In this document: positions 5,469-7,477 of the stretch, in pieces | How the letters are laid out: every line of letters begins with the position of its first letter | Position numbering within the stretch: the stretch's first letter is position 1 | Source: Bacillota bacterium | GTDB taxonomy: Bacteria; Bacillota; Clostridia; Oscillospirales; Ruminococcaceae | DNA length: 7,477 nucleotides | Assembly: GCA_023396215.1 (NCBI GenBank) | Contig: JAEWWW010000103.1 | Coordinates: 1-7,477 of the forward strand | Reading direction: 5' to 3' | Notes under the pieces: model-generated | What the model was told of the DNA's origin: nothing | The model's database searches: none | What the model saw: only the letters and a program-made list of their open reading frames with translations | Program-made: the position numbers and the translations under genes

Positions 5469-7364
5469 AAAGTGGCAGCAAACAGGCGGCGCAAAATGAG
5501 AAGCGCCCGGCCAAAATCCGGCGGCAGCCCACTGCCGCGCCGTCATCTTTTATATATCGGCCTCTTTGCGGTCATTATGCTGACCGCGGGCGGGGTGGCG
5601 CTTGCAATCGGTTTGGCCCAGCCGGGTCAGGGGCTGCGGCCGGTGCAAAGCCCGGGGCTGCTGATGCCGATGCAGACCGCCGCCCCCAGCCCCGAGATGC
5701 AGGCGCTGGCCGCCCGCTGGTTCACCCCGGTGGAGCAGGATGATTTGGATTGGTCGCAGCTGGAGCAGCTCACCCAACAGCGGCAGCAGGAGCTGGCTCA
5801 ATGGCTCACCGAGGAGGAGCTGGAACGCTTGACCCCCCGGCAGATGCAGAAGGTTGCCGGGCAGCGCAGTGCCCTTGCCCGGCGCAGCAAAGAGGCGCAG
5901 GCGGCAATAGCGGCATACGAGGGGCTGCCCAGCTTCAGCGCCGAGGAGATGCAGGCGCTGGTGGACACCTTAGCCACCATGCCCGCCGACCAATGGCAGG
6001 CCCACCTGAGCCAACTGGCCAGGCAGGCCCAGCAGGCGATAGCCGCCGCCAACCGGGAGGACGCCGAGCAGGCGCTGGTGGATGCCGGCGGGATGGGCTG
6101 GCTGACCGGCTCGGCCCGCAGCAGCTTTATCGACCAACTGCTTAAGCAGCCGCAGGAGCAGTGGAGAAGCCTGATTGCACAGAAGAAAAAGGAAAAGGCC
6201 GATGAGGACGCCCAACTGAAAAAGGACGCCGAAGCGGCGGTGGCCGCAGCAGACCTCAGCTGGCTGCCGTCGGCCGATAAGACCAAGCTGGTGAACAGCC
6301 TGATAGCCGCCCCCAAAAGTCAGTGGAACAGCCTGATTGCCGCGCAGGTGGCGGGCAAAGAGGCCTACTTCAAGGCATTGGCGTTGGCGGCGGTCAAGGC
6401 CAACGCCGACCTGAAATGGCTCACCGGCGACGACCGCACCGAGTTTGTGGCCTATCTGGCGACGCTGCCCCAAAGCAGCTGGGCCGCCGAGATGAGCAGC
6501 AAGGCCGCTGAGAAGCCGCCATCATCGTCATCTTCATCATCCTCCAGCAAGCCCGATACCCCGCCCGAGGAAGAAGAAGACGGGGGAGGGGGCAGCGATT
6601 CAGCAGTTACCTTCAAGGTGTATGACACCGGCAGCGGCAGAACGGTCAGCGGCGACGAGCTGACCATTGTGTCGCAGGTGGTGCAGACCGAGGTGGGCGG
6701 CAGCTTCAGCCTGGAGGCGATTAAAGCGCAGGCGGTGGCGGCCAGCACCTTCATCCGCTTTGAAAACGCGGGAGGCCGCACCCCCAGCGTAAAGCTTTCC
6801 ACCGCAGGCGCCACGGTGAAAAACGCGGCGAAATCGGTGCTGGGCAAGGGCGTCTACTACAACAACCGGCTGGCATTTACCCCCTACCACGCCACCAGCG
6901 CCGGGCAGACCAACTCCTCTGCCGACGTTTGGGGCGGCCACTACGACTATCTCATTTCGGTGGATAGCAGCGTGGACGAGGACGCACCCGGCTACCGCGC
7001 CGTCACCACCATGACCTCTGCGCAGGTGGCGTCGGCAGTCAAGAGCAAGCTGGGGGTAACGCTGGATGGCGACCCCGGCGGCTGGATAGAGGTAGTGAGC
7101 CTCACCGACGGCGGCTACAACGCCAAAATGCTGGTGGGAGGTAAGTCCACCACCGGCCGGGTGATGCGTGAAAGCGTGCTTAACCTGCGTTCGGCGGCCT
7201 TTGACATCGACTATGACGACAGCAGCGACAGGTTTACCTTTACCACCTACGGCTACGGCCACGGGGTGGGCATGAGCCAGAACGGCGCCAACCTCTATGC
7301 CAGGCAGGGCTGGAGCTATGAGGATATCCTGACCCACTATTACCCCGGCACCACCGTGAAATAA
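5466..7364 (+). CDS. Membrane-anchored SpoIID/LytB-domain protein with N-terminal Trp-rich repeats
   Basis: SpoIID-family enzymes are lytic transglycosylases that cleave glycan strands lacking side-chain peptides, best known from forespore engulfment. LytB-type relatives act elsewhere in the wall. The 632-residue product has a basic N-terminus, a membrane helix at about 28-50, two W-[LF]-T units (W85, W113), four longer repeats (about 157-345), an acidic/Ser/Gly linker (about 351-380, nine Ser in a row) and the SpoIID domain (381-632). The domain has T-E-V with E409 at the place of the catalytic Glu, E-A-I-K-A-Q-A-V-A-A-S-T-F, H-A-T-S-A-G-Q-T at 475-482 and G-Y-G-H-G-V-G-M-S-Q-N-G-A at 596-608. 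These family motifs are intact, so activity is likely. It is about twice the length of Bacillus SpoIID and lacks that protein's N-terminal layout, so I do not call it spoIID. It ends HYYPGTTVK with no sorting signal. The gene follows a structured leader and ends 62 bases before an intrinsic terminator. Confidence 0.88.
   Translation: MKVAANRRRKMRSARPKSGGSPLPRRHLLYIGLFAVIMLTAGGVALAIGLAQPGQGLRPVQSPGLLMPMQTAAPSPEMQALAARWFTPVEQDDLDWSQLEQLTQQRQQELAQWLTEEELERLTPRQMQKVAGQRSALARRSKEAQAAIAAYEGLPSFSAEEMQALVDTLATMPADQWQAHLSQLARQAQQAIAAANREDAEQALVDAGGMGWLTGSARSSFIDQLLKQPQEQWRSLIAQKKKEKADEDAQLKKDAEAAVAAADLSWLPSADKTKLVNSLIAAPKSQWNSLIAAQVAGKEAYFKALALAAVKANADLKWLTGDDRTEFVAYLATLPQSSWAAEMSSKAAEKPPSSSSSSSSSKPDTPPEEEEDGGGGSDSAVTFKVYDTGSGRTVSGDELTIVSQVVQTEVGGSFSLEAIKAQAVAASTFIRFENAGGRTPSVKLSTAGATVKNAAKSVLGKGVYYNNRLAFTPYHATSAGQTNSSADVWGGHYDYLISVDSSVDEDAPGYRAVTTMTSAQVASAVKSKLGVTLDGDPGGWIEVVSLTDGGYNAKMLVGGKSTTGRVMRESVLNLRSAAFDIDYDDSSDRFTFTTYGYGHGVGMSQNGANLYARQGWSYEDILTHYYPGTTVK
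5718..6485 (+). repeat. Trp-rich repeats in the N-terminal half of the SpoIID-like protein
   Basis: Two short units start W-F-T-P-V-E-Q (W85) and W-L-T-E-E-E-L-E-R-L-T (W113), 28 residues apart, like those in the sortase protein. Four longer units follow, each with a second Trp after a Pro-containing turn (A-x-M-P-A-D-Q-W, K-Q-P-Q-E-Q-W, A-A-P-K-S-Q-W, T-L-P-Q-S-S-W). The second Trp positions are 177, 233, 287 and 339 (56, 54 and 52 apart). The last three units begin W-L-[TP] at 212, 266 and 318, always exactly 21 residues before the second Trp. In the first unit Phe157 takes the place of the first Trp. I do not recognise the family. The repeats sit outside the membrane next to the catalytic domain, so wall or partner binding is inferred. 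Confidence 0.72.
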
Positions 7365-7426
7365 GGGTACAGTCCTTTTGTGATTGTGCAACCTTTTCGA
7401 CAGCCCGCCAGTGGTTTGATATGAGG

Positions 7427-7460
7427 AGAGCCGCCGTTGCAACGGCGGCTCTTTTGTTAT
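7427..7460 (+). terminator. Intrinsic terminator after the SpoIID-like gene
   Basis: AGAGCCGCCGTTG and CAACGGCGGCTCT form a perfect 26-base palindrome (7427-7452), which would fold as an 11-bp GC-rich stem with a TGCA loop. It is followed at once by TTTTGTTAT. It lies 62 bases after the TAA of the SpoIID-like gene and should end that transcript. The stretch 7365-7426 between them holds nothing I can identify. Confidence 0.9.
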
Positions 7461-7477
7461 ATAACGGATGAAAAATA

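Noticed and set aside
5277..5546. 89-codon reading frame on the - strand over the structured leader.
   Set aside because: It runs over hairpins and into the start of the SpoIID-like gene, shows no domain, and is short enough to be chance in GC-rich DNA. If the leader is a dispersed repeat, copies of this frame would recur without being a gene.

Overview
The window is GC-rich and densely coding. All genes lie on the + strand. It looks like a piece of chromosome from a high-GC member of the Clostridia, plausibly a gut Oscillospiraceae/Ruminococcaceae-type Firmicute. The evidence is a short, rhodanese-less ThiI of the Bacillus/Clostridium type, strong AGGAGG ribosome binding sites, a class B sortase, bacterial Ig-like (Big_2) surface domains and a SpoIID/LytB-family wall hydrolase. 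The taxonomic call is inference; no rRNA or marker gene is present.

Layout. Bases 1-84 are an AT-rich upstream region with a promoter-like TTGACA. thiI (85-1260) encodes the tRNA 4-thiouridine sulfurtransferase. An 82-base gap with a hairpin and an AAGGAGG Shine-Dalgarno leads into one uninterrupted reading frame, 1343-5170 (1275 codons). This frame reads through a complete CinA (MoCF domain plus nicotinamide-nucleotide amidase), then a membrane-anchored class B sortase, four short Trp-Leu-Thr/Ser repeats, four Big_2 domains and a Ser/Gly/Pro tail. The CinA-sortase junction (2664-2702) has two Shine-Dalgarno sequences, an out-of-frame ATG and an in-frame TTG. Adding one T after base 2680 would give cinA its own TAA stop and the sortase an ATG start. 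The apparent fusion may therefore be a one-base deletion, natural or from sequencing, in what was an overlapping gene pair.

Bases 5171-5465 hold no convincing gene. They carry a perfect 11-bp hairpin after the sortase gene, then a cluster of further hairpins (5279-5434) with a mutually exclusive alternative pairing. After that comes a membrane-anchored SpoIID/LytB-domain protein (5466-7364), followed by a clean intrinsic terminator (7427-7460).

How the genes fit together. thiI and cinA are housekeeping genes for tRNA modification and NAD salvage/nucleotide clean-up. The sortase-Ig protein and the SpoIID-like protein are both predicted to face the cell wall, one as a transpeptidase and the other as a lytic transglycosylase. 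They share a repeat starting W-[LF]-[TS] that recurs every 28 residues, found in no other part of the window. This suggests the two extracytoplasmic proteins are related in origin or bind the same surface partner. No sortase substrate with a recognisable sorting signal is visible here.
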